Part shown: positions 9,703 to 18,910 of the stretch, piece by piece
How the letters are laid out: every line of letters starts with the position of its first letter
Numbering within the stretch: the first letter of the stretch is position 1
Assembly: GCA_009692205.1 (NCBI GenBank)
Contig: SHZR01000002.1
Coordinates: 62,001 to 126,000, forward strand
From: Gemmatimonadota bacterium
GTDB taxonomy: Bacteria; Gemmatimonadota; Gemmatimonadetes; Longimicrobiales; Gaopeijiaceae
Direction of reading: 5' to 3'
DNA length: 64,000 nucleotides
The notes under the pieces: model-generated
What the model was told of the DNA's origin: nothing
Seen by the model: only the letters and a program-made list of their open reading frames with translations
Database searches by the model: none
Made by a program: the position numbers and the translations under genes

Positions 9703-10629
9703 ATGCGGCTCTTCAAGACCCCGCTCGAGAAGAAGAAAGGCCTCTGGCGACGCATCGTCGACCTCGGCCTCACGGACGTGCGTGCCCTCGCACGCGGCAT
9801 CGACCACGCCTCCGTCGAAGACCTCGAACAGACGCTGCTCGCCGCCGACTTCGGCGTGAAGACCACGCTGCGGCTGACCGATCGCGCGGAGGAGGCGCTT
9901 CGGCGCGGCAAGGCGAAAGGCGGGGAGGATCTCGCCGCGGCGCTGAAGTCGGAGATCACGGAGATCCTGGGGGTTGCCGAGGACACCGAGCTGCGCTTGG
10001 CCGACTCAGGGCCGACCGTCTACCTGATCGTGGGCGTCAACGGCGTCGGCAAGACGACTTCGGTGGCGAAGGTCGCCCACATGTTCGCGCGGGACGGCCG
10101 CAAGGTCCTCATGGCGGCCGCCGATACGTTCCGCGCGGGCGCGGTCGCCCAGCTCGAGGCGTGGGCGGACCGCATCGGGGTCGACTTCCTCAAAGGGCAG
10201 CAGGGCGGGGACCCGGCGGCTGTGGCGTTCGATGCGCTGGAGGCTGCAGAGGCCCGCGGGATCGAGGTCGTCCTCATCGACACCGCCGGTAGGTTGCACA
10301 CGAATCGCAGCCTCATGGAAGAGCTCGTGAAGATCGATCGCGTGGTGCGCCGGCGTGTGCCAGGTGCGCCGCACGAGACGCTGCTGGTGCTCGACGCGAC
10401 GGTCGGCCAGAACGCCGTGCGTCAGCTCGAGGCCTTTCGCAGCGCCGTCGGCGTCACGGGGATCATCCTTGCCAAGCTCGACTCGTCGTCGAAGGGCGGG
10501 ATCGTGGTCGCGCTGCGCGAGGAGTACGGCGTGCCGGTGAAGCTGGTGGGCACGGGCGAGGGTCTCGACGATCTGTCCGCGTTCGACCCGAACGAGTTCG
10601 TCGAGGCGCTCTTCGCCCCCGCCGTGTGA
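9703..10629 (+). CDS. ftsY: FtsY, signal recognition particle receptor
   Basis: A 308-residue SRP-family GTPase that receives ribosome-SRP complexes at the membrane for co-translational insertion. The N domain is residues 1-90. G1 is GVNGVGKTTSVAKV (about 110), then AAADTFRAGAVAQL, G3 is DTAGRLHTN (about 192), G4 is AKLDSSSKGG, and GTGEGLDDL is the closing motif. The acidic A domain seen in E. coli is absent, leaving only MRLFKTPLEKKK, as in many compact FtsY proteins. The frame is open further upstream, but the ATG at 9703 is chosen because conservation begins there. The stop overlaps the recG GTG (GTGA). Confidence 0.96.
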   Translation: MRLFKTPLEKKKGLWRRIVDLGLTDVRALARGIDHASVEDLEQTLLAADFGVKTTLRLTDRAEEALRRGKAKGGEDLAAALKSEITEILGVAEDTELRLADSGPTVYLIVGVNGVGKTTSVAKVAHMFARDGRKVLMAAADTFRAGAVAQLEAWADRIGVDFLKGQQGGDPAAVAFDALEAAEARGIEVVLIDTAGRLHTNRSLMEELVKIDRVVRRRVPGAPHETLLVLDATVGQNAVRQLEAFRSAVGVTGIILAKLDSSSKGGIVVALREEYGVPVKLVGTGEGLDDLSAFDPNEFVEALFAPAV

Positions 10630-12707
10630 CCTACTCCCAGCTCGACCGGCCGGTCCAGTTTCTCAAAGGCGTGGGGCCGAAGCGCGCCGACGCGTTCGGA
10701 CGGCTGGGCATCGTGACGGCGCGCGACCTGCTCTACCACGTGCCGCGTCGCTACGACGACGCGTCGACCGTGGAGCCGATCGGACGGCTCGAGGTCGGCA
10801 TGGACGCGACCGCGATCGGGCGGGTGCGGAGCAAGGGGGTCATTCCGACCCGGAAAGGGCTCAGGATCTTCCAGGCCGTTCTGGAGGACGAGACCGGCAT
10901 GATCACGGTGGCGTGGCCGGGACAGCCTTGGCTCGACCGCAAGATCCGCGAGGGGGACACGCTGCTCGTCACCGGGCCCGTGAGGTTCTTCCACGGGCGT
11001 CAGATGCAGCCGCGCGAGGTCACCGTCGTGTCGCGGGGCGAGGAGCCGACGGAGCCGAGCGGACGCATTTATGTCACGTATCCCGCGAGCGAAGACCTGC
11101 CGCAGTGGGTGCTGCGCGCCGTCTTCGACCGCAATATGGACGCACTCCTCGCGTGGGCGGACGACGACGAGTACGTGACCCGCGAGGGGCTCGCGCGTCG
11201 GCTGCCGTCCCTCTCCCAAGCGCTGACGTGGATCCACCGTCCCGAGCGCATCGAGCAGGCCGAGCAGGGGCGTCGGAGGCTCGCGTTCGACGAACTCTTC
11301 TTCCTGCAGCTCGTGCAGGCGCAGGCGCGTCGCGCGGCGACGGAGCTGGATCCCGGGATCGAGCACGTGCGGACGAACGAGCTCATCCGCCCGCTGCACG
11401 CGGCGCTCCCCTTCGAGCTCACCGGGGCGCAGACCCGCGTGCTCCGGGAGATCTACGCCGACATGCAGTCGCCCGCGCGCATGAGCCGGCTGCTCCAGGG
11501 CGACGTCGGCTCCGGGAAGACCGTAGTCGCGCTCTTCGCCATGCTGCTCGCGGCCGAGGGCGGGCACCAGGCGGCGCTCATGGCGCCCACCGAGATTCTC
11601 GCCGAGCAGCACGCCCGCCGGATGGGCGAGCTGCTCGCGCCGCTCGGCGTCGACGTGGCGCTCGTGACGGGGAGCCTCTCCGCCTCTGCCCGGCGTGCGG
11701 CGCTCGAGGGGCTCGCGTCGGGTGCGACGCGCCTCGTGGTCGGGACGCACGCGCTCATCCAGGAAGGGGTCGTGTTCCGCTCGCTCGGCCTCGTGGTGGT
11801 CGACGAGCAGCACCGCTTCGGCGTGCGGCAACGGATGGCGCTCCTCGAGCGCAAGGACGTGCGCCCGGACGTGCTCGCGATGTCCGCGACGCCGATTCCC
11901 CGATCGCTCGCGATGGCGCTCTACGGAGACCTCGACCTGAGCGTGCTCGACGAGCTGCCCCCCGGGCGCACGCCCGTCGAGACCGAGCTGCGCGGTCGCG
12001 ACGAGAGGGAGGCCGTGTACGACCTCGTGCGGAGTGAGGTCGCCGCGGGCCGACAGGCGTATGTCGTGTACCCGCTGGTCGGCGAGTCCGAGAAGGTCGA
12101 TCTGCTCGCCGCGACGGACGAGTACGAGCGGCTCAAGACCGACATCTTCCCCGACCGTCGCGTGGGGCTGCTCCACGGCCAGTTCGCCGCGGCCACCAAG
12201 GACCAGGTCATGCGTGCGTTCCTCGCCGGGGAGATCGACGTCCTGGTCACGACGACCGTCATCGAGGTGGGGATCGACGTGGCCAACGCGAGCGTGATGG
12301 TCATCGAGCACGCCGAGCGGTTCGGCCTGGCGCAGCTGCACCAGCTCCGGGGGCGCGTGGGGCGGGGGGAGAGCCGCGGTTATTGCGTCCTCATCGCGGA
12401 CGTGGGGCAGGGCGCGTTCGAGCGGCTCGAGATCTTCCGAAAGACCACCGACGGCTTCGAGGTCGCGCGCGCCGACCTTCGCATACGCGGACAAGGCGAC
12501 CTGTTCGGGAGCCAGCAGCACGGCAAGGACCCCGTGCTGCGCTTCGCCGACCTCATGGCCGACGAGGACCTGCTGGTCGAGGCCCAGCGCGAGGCGCGCG
12601 CGCTCACCGCCGCCGACCCGGAGCTCGCGAAGCCCGAGAACGCGCGCATCCTGGCGCAGCTCCGCGGCCGCTACCGCGAGCGCATCGAGATGTACGGCGT
12701 GGGGTGA
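10626..12707 (+). CDS. recG: RecG, ATP-dependent DNA helicase
   Basis: A 693-residue branch-migration helicase that remodels stalled forks and Holliday junctions. The N-terminal wedge/OB domain covers about 1-230 (with VGPKRADAFGRLGI near 15). SF2 motifs follow: Walker A GDVGSGKT near 292, APTEILAEQH, the DEQHRFG box near 392, SATPIPRS, TTVIEVGIDV and QLRGRVGRG. The C-terminal region ends with RYRERIEMYGVG. Length is typical. The GTG start overlaps the ftsY stop by 4 nt; functional linkage to ftsY is not obvious. Confidence 0.97.
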   Translation: MTYSQLDRPVQFLKGVGPKRADAFGRLGIVTARDLLYHVPRRYDDASTVEPIGRLEVGMDATAIGRVRSKGVIPTRKGLRIFQAVLEDETGMITVAWPGQPWLDRKIREGDTLLVTGPVRFFHGRQMQPREVTVVSRGEEPTEPSGRIYVTYPASEDLPQWVLRAVFDRNMDALLAWADDDEYVTREGLARRLPSLSQALTWIHRPERIEQAEQGRRRLAFDELFFLQLVQAQARRAATELDPGIEHVRTNELIRPLHAALPFELTGAQTRVLREIYADMQSPARMSRLLQGDVGSGKTVVALFAMLLAAEGGHQAALMAPTEILAEQHARRMGELLAPLGVDVALVTGSLSASARRAALEGLASGATRLVVGTHALIQEGVVFRSLGLVVVDEQHRFGVRQRMALLERKDVRPDVLAMSATPIPRSLAMALYGDLDLSVLDELPPGRTPVETELRGRDEREAVYDLVRSEVAAGRQAYVVYPLVGESEKVDLLAATDEYERLKTDIFPDRRVGLLHGQFAAATKDQVMRAFLAGEIDVLVTTTVIEVGIDVANASVMVIEHAERFGLAQLHQLRGRVGRGESRGYCVLIADVGQGAFERLEIFRKTTDGFEVARADLRIRGQGDLFGSQQHGKDPVLRFADLMADEDLLVEAQREARALTAADPELAKPENARILAQLRGRYRERIEMYGVG

Positions 12708-12743
12708 GCAGGTCGGCGGCGGATCCGGCGTCCGGCCGCGCCG

Positions 12744-12752
12744 TGCTATAGT
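12744..12752 (+). promoter_or_regulatory. Candidate extended -10 promoter upstream of asnS
   Basis: TGCTATAGT is an extended -10 (TGn followed by a 5/6 match to TATAAT) in an otherwise GC-rich 78-nt gap between recG and asnS. No convincing -35 box is visible, as expected for an extended -10 promoter. A GAGGTG Shine-Dalgarno follows at 12772-12777. Prediction only. Confidence 0.45.
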
Positions 12753-12785
12753 ATCGGCCTGTCTCCAACCCGAGGTGGGGCGAGT

Positions 12786-14078
12786 TTGATCATGGTCGAG
12801 ATCAAGGATCTTTCCGCGCACGTCGGCGCGTCGGTCACCGTTCGCGGGTGGGTCGAGGGCACGCGGGGGCACGGCAAGGTCGCGTTCGTGAGCGTGCGAG
12901 ACGGGACGGGCATCGTGCAGGGCGTGCTGGTCAAGAACGCCGTCGACGAGGCGTCGTGGGGCGCGCACGGATCCCTGACGCCCGAGTCGCTGGTGTCCGT
13001 GACGGGCGAGGTGAAGGCAGAGCCGCGTGCGCCCGGTGGATACGAGCTCGGCCTGACGTCCCTCCATCTGTTGGCCCTCGCCGAGCCGTACCCGATCCAG
13101 CCCAAGGAGCACGGCGTCGACTTCCTGCTCGATCATCGCCACCTCTGGCTGCGCTCCTCGCAGCAGCGCGCGGGGCTCCTCGTCCGCGCCGAGGTCGAGC
13201 AGGCCGTCCACGACTTCTTCTACCAACGCGACTTCGTGCGCATCGATACGCCGATCCTCACGGGCTCGATCGGCGAGCACGCGGGTTCGTTGTTCGAGAC
13301 GGACTACTTCGGCGAGCGCGCGTTTCTCGCGCAGACGGGCCAGCTCTACGTCGAGACCGCCTGCCCGGCGTTCCGGAGGGTCTACTGTTTCGGGCCGACG
13401 TTCCGCGCCGAGAAGTCGAAGACGCGCCGCCACCTCACCGAGTTCTGGATGGTCGAGCCCGAGGTCGCGTTCGCCGACTCGAACGACAACATGCGCCTCC
13501 AGGAGGAGTTCCTCTCCTACCTCGTGGAGCGCGCGCTCGAGAACTGCAGCGAGGAGTTGAAGGTGCTCGAACGGGATACGAGCAAGCTCGAGATCGTGAA
13601 GTCGCCCTTCCCCCGCATCAGCTATACGGACGCGGTCGCCGAGTTGGTCGCAAAGGGCCACGAAGTGACGTGGGGGCAGGATCTCGGCGCCACCGACGAG
13701 CTCGCGCTCATGGAGTCGCGGGAGATGCCCCTCTTCGTGCACGACTATCCGAAGGCGGCCAAGGCGTTCTACATGAAGGAGAACCCCGCCGACCCGCTCA
13801 CCGTGCTCTGCGACGACCTGTTGGCTCCGGAGGGATACGGCGAGCTCATCGGCGGGAGCCAGCGCGAGGACGACCTGGAGCGGCTCAAGGCGCGTATCGT
13901 CGAGGCAGGGCTGCCGCTGGACGCGTACGCGTGGTACCTCGACCTGCGTCGGTACGGCACCTTCCCCCACTCCGGCTTCGGCCTCGGCGTGGAGCGGACG
14001 GTCGCCTGGATCACGGGGCGGCACCACATCCGCGAGCTGATCCCGTTCCCGCGCCTCATGAACCGCCTCTACCCGTAG
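12786..14078 (+). CDS. asnS: Asparaginyl-tRNA synthetase
   Basis: A 430-residue class IIb aminoacyl-tRNA synthetase. The N-terminal OB anticodon-binding fold (VTVRGWVEGTRGHGKVAFVSVRDG) covers about 1-100. The catalytic domain has FRAEKSKTRRHLTEFWMVEPE (motif 2), and the C terminus carries motif 3, GLGVERTVAWITG, with the AsnRS-typical ending HIRELIPFPR. It charges tRNA-Asn directly with Asn. The TTG at 12786 lies 8 nt after GAGGTG; the ATG at 12792 is an alternative start two codons later. Together with the full-length AspRS at 52148 this indicates direct Asn-tRNA formation rather than sole reliance on the amidotransferase route. Confidence 0.94.
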   Translation: MIMVEIKDLSAHVGASVTVRGWVEGTRGHGKVAFVSVRDGTGIVQGVLVKNAVDEASWGAHGSLTPESLVSVTGEVKAEPRAPGGYELGLTSLHLLALAEPYPIQPKEHGVDFLLDHRHLWLRSSQQRAGLLVRAEVEQAVHDFFYQRDFVRIDTPILTGSIGEHAGSLFETDYFGERAFLAQTGQLYVETACPAFRRVYCFGPTFRAEKSKTRRHLTEFWMVEPEVAFADSNDNMRLQEEFLSYLVERALENCSEELKVLERDTSKLEIVKSPFPRISYTDAVAELVAKGHEVTWGQDLGATDELALMESREMPLFVHDYPKAAKAFYMKENPADPLTVLCDDLLAPEGYGELIGGSQREDDLERLKARIVEAGLPLDAYAWYLDLRRYGTFPHSGFGLGVERTVAWITGRHHIRELIPFPRLMNRLYP

Positions 14079-14088
14079 GGCCATTTCC

Positions 14089-15165
14089 ATGCGCCGCGCC
14101 GTCCTCGACATGGCCGACCGCCGTCCCGCGTGGGCGATGCCCGCCTGGGTGCCCGCCGAGCTGAAAGCTGCGCTGCCCGCGGGTTGGGAGCTCGCCGTCA
14201 TCGAGGAGGAGACGAGCGGAGCGGGGGATGGTGCCTCGCGAGTCCACCCCGCGGTCCTCGAGGCGGTGCGTGATGCCGAGATCTACTTCGGATACGGCAT
14301 TCCCGAGGCGCTGCTCCAGGGAGGGCCGCAGTTGCGCTGGGTCCATTCGGGCGCGGCGGGCGTGGCGAAATCCCTCACTCCGGGGATGCTCGCGAACCCG
14401 GTGATCTTCACGAACTCGGCCGTGGTGCACGCCCCGCCCATCGCCGAGACCGTGCTCGCCATGATCCTCTTCTTCGGGCGCGGACTCGACTTCGCGGTCG
14501 AGGGGAAGCGACGCGGCGAGTGGTGGCAGGATCCTTTCTATGCCGCCGACTCCCCGCTGCGCGAGCTGGCCGGCTCGACGGTGGGGATCGTGGGGTTCGG
14601 CGGCATCGGCAGGGAGGTCTCGCGGCGGGTCGCCAGCCTCGGTGCCCGAGTGGTCGCGCTCAAACGGAGGGCGGCGGACGCGGGCGAGGACGCTCTCGCT
14701 CCCGTCGCCGGCGGAGGCTCGCTCGCCGGACTCATCCGGATCGTGCGCGGCGACGCTGGCCTCGACACCCTGCTCACCGAGAGCGACGTCGTGGTCGTGT
14801 CGGCTCCCGAGACCCCGGACACCCGCGGGCTCCTCGGCGCCCGCGAGCTCGGGCGCATGAAGCGCGGCGCGCTGCTCGTCAACGTCGCGCGGGGCAAGAT
14901 CGTCGACGAACAGGCGTTGGCTCAGGCGCTCGCCGAGGGGCGGCTGCGGGGCGCGGGGCTCGACGTGTTCGCGGAGGAGCCGCTCCCGGGCGATCATCCG
15001 TTCTGGCGTCTGCCCAACGTGCTCCTCACCCCGCACGTCTCCGGGGTCACGAGCGGATTCTGGCGGAGGGAGACCGACCTGATCCTCCGTAACCTCGGCC
15101 GCTACCTCCAAGGTGCCCCCCCGGCCGAGTGGGAGAACGTCGTCGACAAGCGGGCTGGGTACTGA
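14089..15165 (+). CDS. D-isomer 2-hydroxyacid dehydrogenase family protein
   Basis: A 358-residue NAD(P)-dependent dehydrogenase of the SerA/GhrA type. The Rossmann loop GIVGFGGIG is at about 166-174. The catalytic triad is visible: Arg in NVARGK (about 267), Glu in EEPLPG (about 296) and His in TPHVSG (about 315). An insertion of about 25 residues follows the second Rossmann strand (region 187-215). The substrate cannot be told: glyoxylate, hydroxypyruvate or another 2-oxoacid are all possible. The C-terminal ACT domain of classical SerA is absent, so phosphoglycerate dehydrogenase is less likely. It starts 10 nt after asnS. Confidence 0.85.
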   Translation: MRRAVLDMADRRPAWAMPAWVPAELKAALPAGWELAVIEEETSGAGDGASRVHPAVLEAVRDAEIYFGYGIPEALLQGGPQLRWVHSGAAGVAKSLTPGMLANPVIFTNSAVVHAPPIAETVLAMILFFGRGLDFAVEGKRRGEWWQDPFYAADSPLRELAGSTVGIVGFGGIGREVSRRVASLGARVVALKRRAADAGEDALAPVAGGGSLAGLIRIVRGDAGLDTLLTESDVVVVSAPETPDTRGLLGARELGRMKRGALLVNVARGKIVDEQALAQALAEGRLRGAGLDVFAEEPLPGDHPFWRLPNVLLTPHVSGVTSGFWRRETDLILRNLGRYLQGAPPAEWENVVDKRAGY

Positions 15166-15170
15166 CCGCG

Positions 15171-15187
15171 GCGGGGCTCAGCCCCGC
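15171..15187. terminator. Hairpin between convergent dehydrogenase and mazG genes
   Basis: A perfect 7-bp GC stem, GCGGGGC/GCCCCGC, closes on a 3-nt loop (15178-15180). That loop is exactly the mazG stop codon on the opposite strand. The site lies in the 12-nt gap between two converging genes, so it could terminate both transcripts, although neither side has a T tract. Confidence 0.5.
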
Positions 15188-15981
15188 TCGATCTCGTTTC
15201 CCTTGACCTCGTCCCAGAGCGCGTCGAGCGCCTCGAGTCCGGCCGACTCCATGTCGATGCCGCGCTCGCGCGCGAGGCGCTCGAGCTTGGTGAAGCGGTC
15301 CTGGAACTTGCGGTTCGCGCGCGCGAGCGCCGTGGTGGGATGCGTGCCGGCGAGCCGAGCGAGGTTCACGACCGCGAACAGGAGGTCGCCGAGCTCTTCG
15401 GCGACCCGCGCGGGGATCTCGGACTGGATCGCTTCGCGCACCTCGCCGATCTCCTCCTCCACCTTGTCCAGTGCTCCTCGGTGGTCCTCCCAGTCGAAGC
15501 CGACGCGCGCTACGCGCTCCTGGATGCGGAACGCCTTCGTCAGGGGATCGAGCCCCGTGGCGACTCCGGAGAGCACGCCCTCGCCCTCCGCGCGCTCGGC
15601 CGCCTTGAGCGCCTCCCAGTCACGGCGCACGCCGTTGCCGAAGAGGTGCGGATGACGCGCCACCATCTTGGCCTCGAGTCGGCGATAGACCGACTCGGCA
15701 TCGAGCTTCCCGGCTTCCTCGGCGACCACGATCTGGAACGCGAGGTTCAGGAGTAGATCCCCGAGCTCGCCCTCGAGCGCATGCGGATCCCCGCCGTGGA
15801 TCGCGTCGACCACCTCGTGCGTCTCCTCGAGCAGGTGGGGGATGAGCGACTCGGCGGTTTGGGCGCGATCCCAGTCGCACTCAGTGCGCAGGAAGCGCAC
15901 GAGCGAGAGAGCGCGGTCGAGCGCGCCGGGGCCTGCAAAGCGAAGATCGTCCGAGGTTCCGAGGTCGTTGGAGTCGTTCAT
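15178..15981 (-). CDS. mazG: MazG, nucleoside triphosphate pyrophosphohydrolase
   Basis: A 267-residue protein with two MazG repeats. The first has EETHEVVDAI and ELGDLLLNLAF; the second has KVEEEIGEVREAI and EELGDLLFAVVNLAR, the EExxE and ExxD metal-binding helices of all-alpha NTP pyrophosphatases. It hydrolyses NTPs to NMPs and PPi and helps to clear non-canonical nucleotides. An open frame extends to 16044, into the divergent alr gene; the ATG at 15981 is preferred because a GAGG ribosome-binding site lies 8-12 nt upstream and the conserved core starts soon after. Confidence 0.92.
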   Translation of the reverse strand: MNDSNDLGTSDDLRFAGPGALDRALSLVRFLRTECDWDRAQTAESLIPHLLEETHEVVDAIHGGDPHALEGELGDLLLNLAFQIVVAEEAGKLDAESVYRRLEAKMVARHPHLFGNGVRRDWEALKAAERAEGEGVLSGVATGLDPLTKAFRIQERVARVGFDWEDHRGALDKVEEEIGEVREAIQSEIPARVAEELGDLLFAVVNLARLAGTHPTTALARANRKFQDRFTKLERLARERGIDMESAGLEALDALWDEVKGNEIERG

Positions 15982-16037
15982 CTTGGCGCCTCGCAGGGGT
16001 CGTATCCCGAAGTGGTTCTTGGCATCTTTGGCGCTAC

Positions 16038-17168
16038 ATGTCAACGAATCCCGAGGCGCGGGCCTGGATCCGGGTGCGCGCGGACGCCCTGCGGCGGAAC
16101 TACCAGCGGATCCGCGCGTCGGTCGGCCCGGCGACGAGCATCATCCCGATGGTCAAGGCGGACGCCTACGGGCTCGGGATGCGCGAGGTGGTACGTGCGC
16201 TGACGCGCGAAGGACCCTGGGGGTGGGGAGTCGCGACGCTCGATGAAGGGATCCGGCTCCGCGAGATGGGGGTCAAGGACCCGGTCGTGGTGTTCTGCCC
16301 CCTCCCAGACGAGTCGTTCGCGCCCGCGTTAGCTGCTAAGCTGCAGATGACGGTATCGAGCCTCGACGCGCTCGACCGACTGATCGAGGTGTCTCGCCGA
16401 GCGCGCATCGTGCCGATGGTGCACGTGGACGTGGACACCGGGATGGGTCGCACCGGGTTCGATTGGCGAAAAGCCCGCGTCTGGATGCCCCGGGTGCTCG
16501 CGGCCGCGCAGGGCGAGATGCAGTGGGTGGGATGCTACACGCACCTGAATTCGGCCGACGAGGACGAGTGGTCCGTGCGCGAGCAGTGGACGCGCATGCA
16601 GGAGGTGCTCGACCAACTGCCGGACGCGCCGCCGGGCCTCATGATCCACATGCTGAACAGCGCGGGCGCGCTCCGGCTGCCCGAGTTCGCGCACGCCGCC
16701 GTCCGACCCGGGGTCTTCCTGTACGGCGGCGAGATCGGTGCGGGGCAGCCCGTGCCGGAGGCGGTGGTCTCGGTGCACGCCCGCGTCATCCACGTCCGAG
16801 ACGCGGAGGCGGGGACGACCGTCGGGTATGGCGCCACATACCAGGCGAGCGGCGAGGAGCGGTGGGCGACGCTCGCGATCGGCTACGGCGACGGCCTCCG
16901 GCGGGCGCTCGGCAACAGGGGCCACGCGTTGATCCAGGGGGCGAAGGTCCGGATCATCGGAAGGATCTCCATGGACATGACGGTGGTAGACATCTCCGGC
17001 GTACCGGGGGTACGGGTGGGAGACGTGGCCACGCTCCTGGGTACCGAAGGTCGAGAGTCGATCACCGTGGACGACGTGGCGGAGCTCGCCGGGACCATCA
17101 GTTACGAGGTCCTGACCGGCTTCACCCCGCGTCTTCCCAGAGTCTGGACGGGCCTCGATGAATCGTGA
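16038..17168 (+). CDS. alr: Alanine racemase
   Basis: A 376-residue PLP enzyme that interconverts L- and D-Ala for peptidoglycan. Lys40 in [10 protein letters not shown] is the PLP-binding lysine, the barrel motif [13 protein letters not shown] lies near 133, and the catalytic Tyr lies in VGYGATYQ near 264. The C-terminal beta domain ends with [16 protein letters not shown]. It starts 56 nt from the divergent mazG start, and its 3' end overlaps cdd by 11 nt, so cdd is probably co-transcribed. Confidence 0.96.
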   Translation: MSTNPEARAWIRVRADALRRNYQRIRASVGPATSIIPMVKADAYGLGMREVVRALTREGPWGWGVATLDEGIRLREMGVKDPVVVFCPLPDESFAPALAAKLQMTVSSLDALDRLIEVSRRARIVPMVHVDVDTGMGRTGFDWRKARVWMPRVLAAAQGEMQWVGCYTHLNSADEDEWSVREQWTRMQEVLDQLPDAPPGLMIHMLNSAGALRLPEFAHAAVRPGVFLYGGEIGAGQPVPEAVVSVHARVIHVRDAEAGTTVGYGATYQASGEERWATLAIGYGDGLRRALGNRGHALIQGAKVRIIGRISMDMTVVDISGVPGVRVGDVATLLGTEGRESITVDDVAELAGTISYEVLTGFTPRLPRVWTGLDES

Positions 17169-17571
17169 CGAGTTGGTCGCGAAGGCCCGCGAGGCGATGA
17201 AACGGGCCTATGCTTCTTACTCGGGGTATCGAGTCGGAGCGGCGTTGCTGGCCGAGGACGGCACGGTGTACACGGGCTGTAACGTGGAGAATGCTTCGTA
17301 CGGCTTCACGGTCTGCGCCGAGCGGGCGGCGGTGGCGAACGCGGTGGGGCAGGGGGCGCGTCAGTACAAGGGTCTGGCGATCGTTACGGAAGGGTCGGAG
17401 GCGGTGGCACCGTGCGGGGCTTGCCGCCAGGTTCTAAGCGAGTTCGCGCCCAGGCTCGAGGTCGTGTCGGAGTCGGACGGACAACGACGCGAGTGGATGC
17501 TGGCGGAACTCCTCCCGGAGCCCTTCGGCGCCGGGGCTGCACTTCGGAAAGGGCGGAATGAAAGCAACTGA
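17158..17571 (+). CDS. cdd: Cytidine deaminase
   Basis: A 137-residue small homotetrameric-type cytidine deaminase that converts cytidine and deoxycytidine to uridine forms for pyrimidine salvage. The Zn site is complete: Cys53-Ala-Glu55 (catalytic Glu) and Pro85-Cys86-Gly-Ala-Cys89. The substrate loop [10 protein letters not shown] is at 40-49. Length is typical of the single-domain form. The start lies inside alr, and the last codons overlap the start of the downstream lipoprotein gene by 14 nt. Confidence 0.95.
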   Translation: MNRDELVAKAREAMKRAYASYSGYRVGAALLAEDGTVYTGCNVENASYGFTVCAERAAVANAVGQGARQYKGLAIVTEGSEAVAPCGACRQVLSEFAPRLEVVSESDGQRREWMLAELLPEPFGAGAALRKGRNESN

Positions 17572-18910
17572 CGCGAGCTTGACGAGCATCCCGCGATTCG
17601 AGCGCGGGCGGCGGGCCTTTGTGGCCCTTTCGGTGGCGCTCTTCGCCGCCGTCGCCGCGTGCACCGAGCGGTCGCCGTCCGGGCCCGACGACAGCCAGCT
17701 CCCGACCGAGCCGGTGACGGTCACGCTCCAGCTCGATTGGGACGACTTCGCGTCCAACCTCCAGGTGTACGGCGGCTACGGGGGACCCTCCGAGATGAGC
17801 ACCGCCATCGTGGCCCGGTCGTTCGGGGGCATGGAGTCTCGGACCCTGCTCCGCTTCGGATCCTTCCCAACCAGCGCGACGGTGCGCGACTCAGCGTCCG
17901 GCTCGCTGCGGCCCGACACCGCGCTGACGTTCATTTCGGCGTACGTGGTGGTGCTCTTCGACACGATCGCGAGCACTAATACCGGGCCCGTGACGCTGGC
18001 CTTGGGCGAGACGCTGGAGAACTGGGACGAGGCGTCGGTCGATTGGGCGAACGCCGTGGATACGGTGGGCGGCCAGCAGCCCTGGTCGCAGCCCGGCGGA
18101 GGCGCGGTCCTGCCGATCACGACGAGGGATTGGGAACGCTCCGTCGGCGACTCCGTCGCATTCTTCCTGAACCCGGCGCAGATCGCGCGCTGGAAGGGTG
18201 CGCCCGACTCGATCCGATCCGCGCGCATCGATGTACTCACAGACGGACACCGCTTGGAACTGGGCGGAGCGGCGCTCCGCCTCGTCGCTATATCCGCGGC
18301 CGATCCCGACACGACCCTGATCCTCACCGTGGCCACGACCGCAGTGACGTTCATCTACGATCCGCCGGCGGCGCCTCCTGCCGATGGCATCAGGATCGGG
18401 GGAGCACCCGCCTGGCGGTCGGTTCTCGACGTGGCCCTGCCGGCCACGCTCTCCGGTCCGCCGGCGCTCTGTGCGGCCGTGGGGTGTCCCTTCGCGCTGG
18501 AACCACGGAACGTGACCTATGCGGCGCTCGGGCTCCGTGGCCGAAGACCTCCAGACGCGTACCAGCCCACGGACACCATCACCTTCGACGTCCGCGCCGT
18601 CCTGAGCCGGGCTGCGCTGCCCAAGTCGCCGCTCGGGAACTCGCTCGTGCAGCAGGGTGGCTCGCGGGTGCCGCCGGAGATCTTCGGAGCGCTGGAGGGC
18701 ACCATGGTCGACATTCCCATCACGGCCTTCGTGCAGGGCTTCCTTGCCGGCCCCGATCCGGCCGGCCGGATCCCGTCCAACACGCTCGCGCTTCTCTCGG
18801 GTCCGGAACCTGAGTCGTTCACGTTCGGTGAGTTCTTCGGCCCTAGGGGGCCCAACGCGCCGGTTCTCAAGCTGATTCTCACGGCGAGTCCGCCCTTGGA
18901 GCTGCGATGA
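17558..18910 (+). CDS. Putative lipoprotein of unknown function, DNRLRE-like
   Basis: A 450-residue secreted protein. The signal sequence ends in a lipobox VAAC (Cys35), then a Ser/Pro/Asp-rich linker. The body is beta-rich with phrases such as RTLLRF near 90 and [13 protein letters not shown] near 153, which resemble DNRLRE/CBM-like modules, but I cannot assign the family firmly. The N region before the hydrophobic core is long (20 residues); a TTG at 17579 is an alternative start. Its stop overlaps the next gene (ATGA), which encodes a barrel-like outer-membrane protein, so the two probably act together at the outer membrane. Confidence 0.75.
   Translation: MKATDASLTSIPRFERGRRAFVALSVALFAAVAACTERSPSGPDDSQLPTEPVTVTLQLDWDDFASNLQVYGGYGGPSEMSTAIVARSFGGMESRTLLRFGSFPTSATVRDSASGSLRPDTALTFISAYVVVLFDTIASTNTGPVTLALGETLENWDEASVDWANAVDTVGGQQPWSQPGGGAVLPITTRDWERSVGDSVAFFLNPAQIARWKGAPDSIRSARIDVLTDGHRLELGGAALRLVAISAADPDTTLILTVATTAVTFIYDPPAAPPADGIRIGGAPAWRSVLDVALPATLSGPPALCAAVGCPFALEPRNVTYAALGLRGRRPPDAYQPTDTITFDVRAVLSRAALPKSPLGNSLVQQGGSRVPPEIFGALEGTMVDIPITAFVQGFLAGPDPAGRIPSNTLALLSGPEPESFTFGEFFGPRGPNAPVLKLILTASPPLELR

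Noticed and set aside
10422-14201. A 1259-codon open frame on the minus strand antisense to recG and asnS
   Set aside because: It has the composition of a shadow frame (runs of Arg, His, Glu, Asp, Leu and no domain), and recG and asnS on the other strand are certain. Long antisense frames are expected at this GC content; similar ones at 3591-6200, 21595-23850 and 42234-44639 were dropped too.
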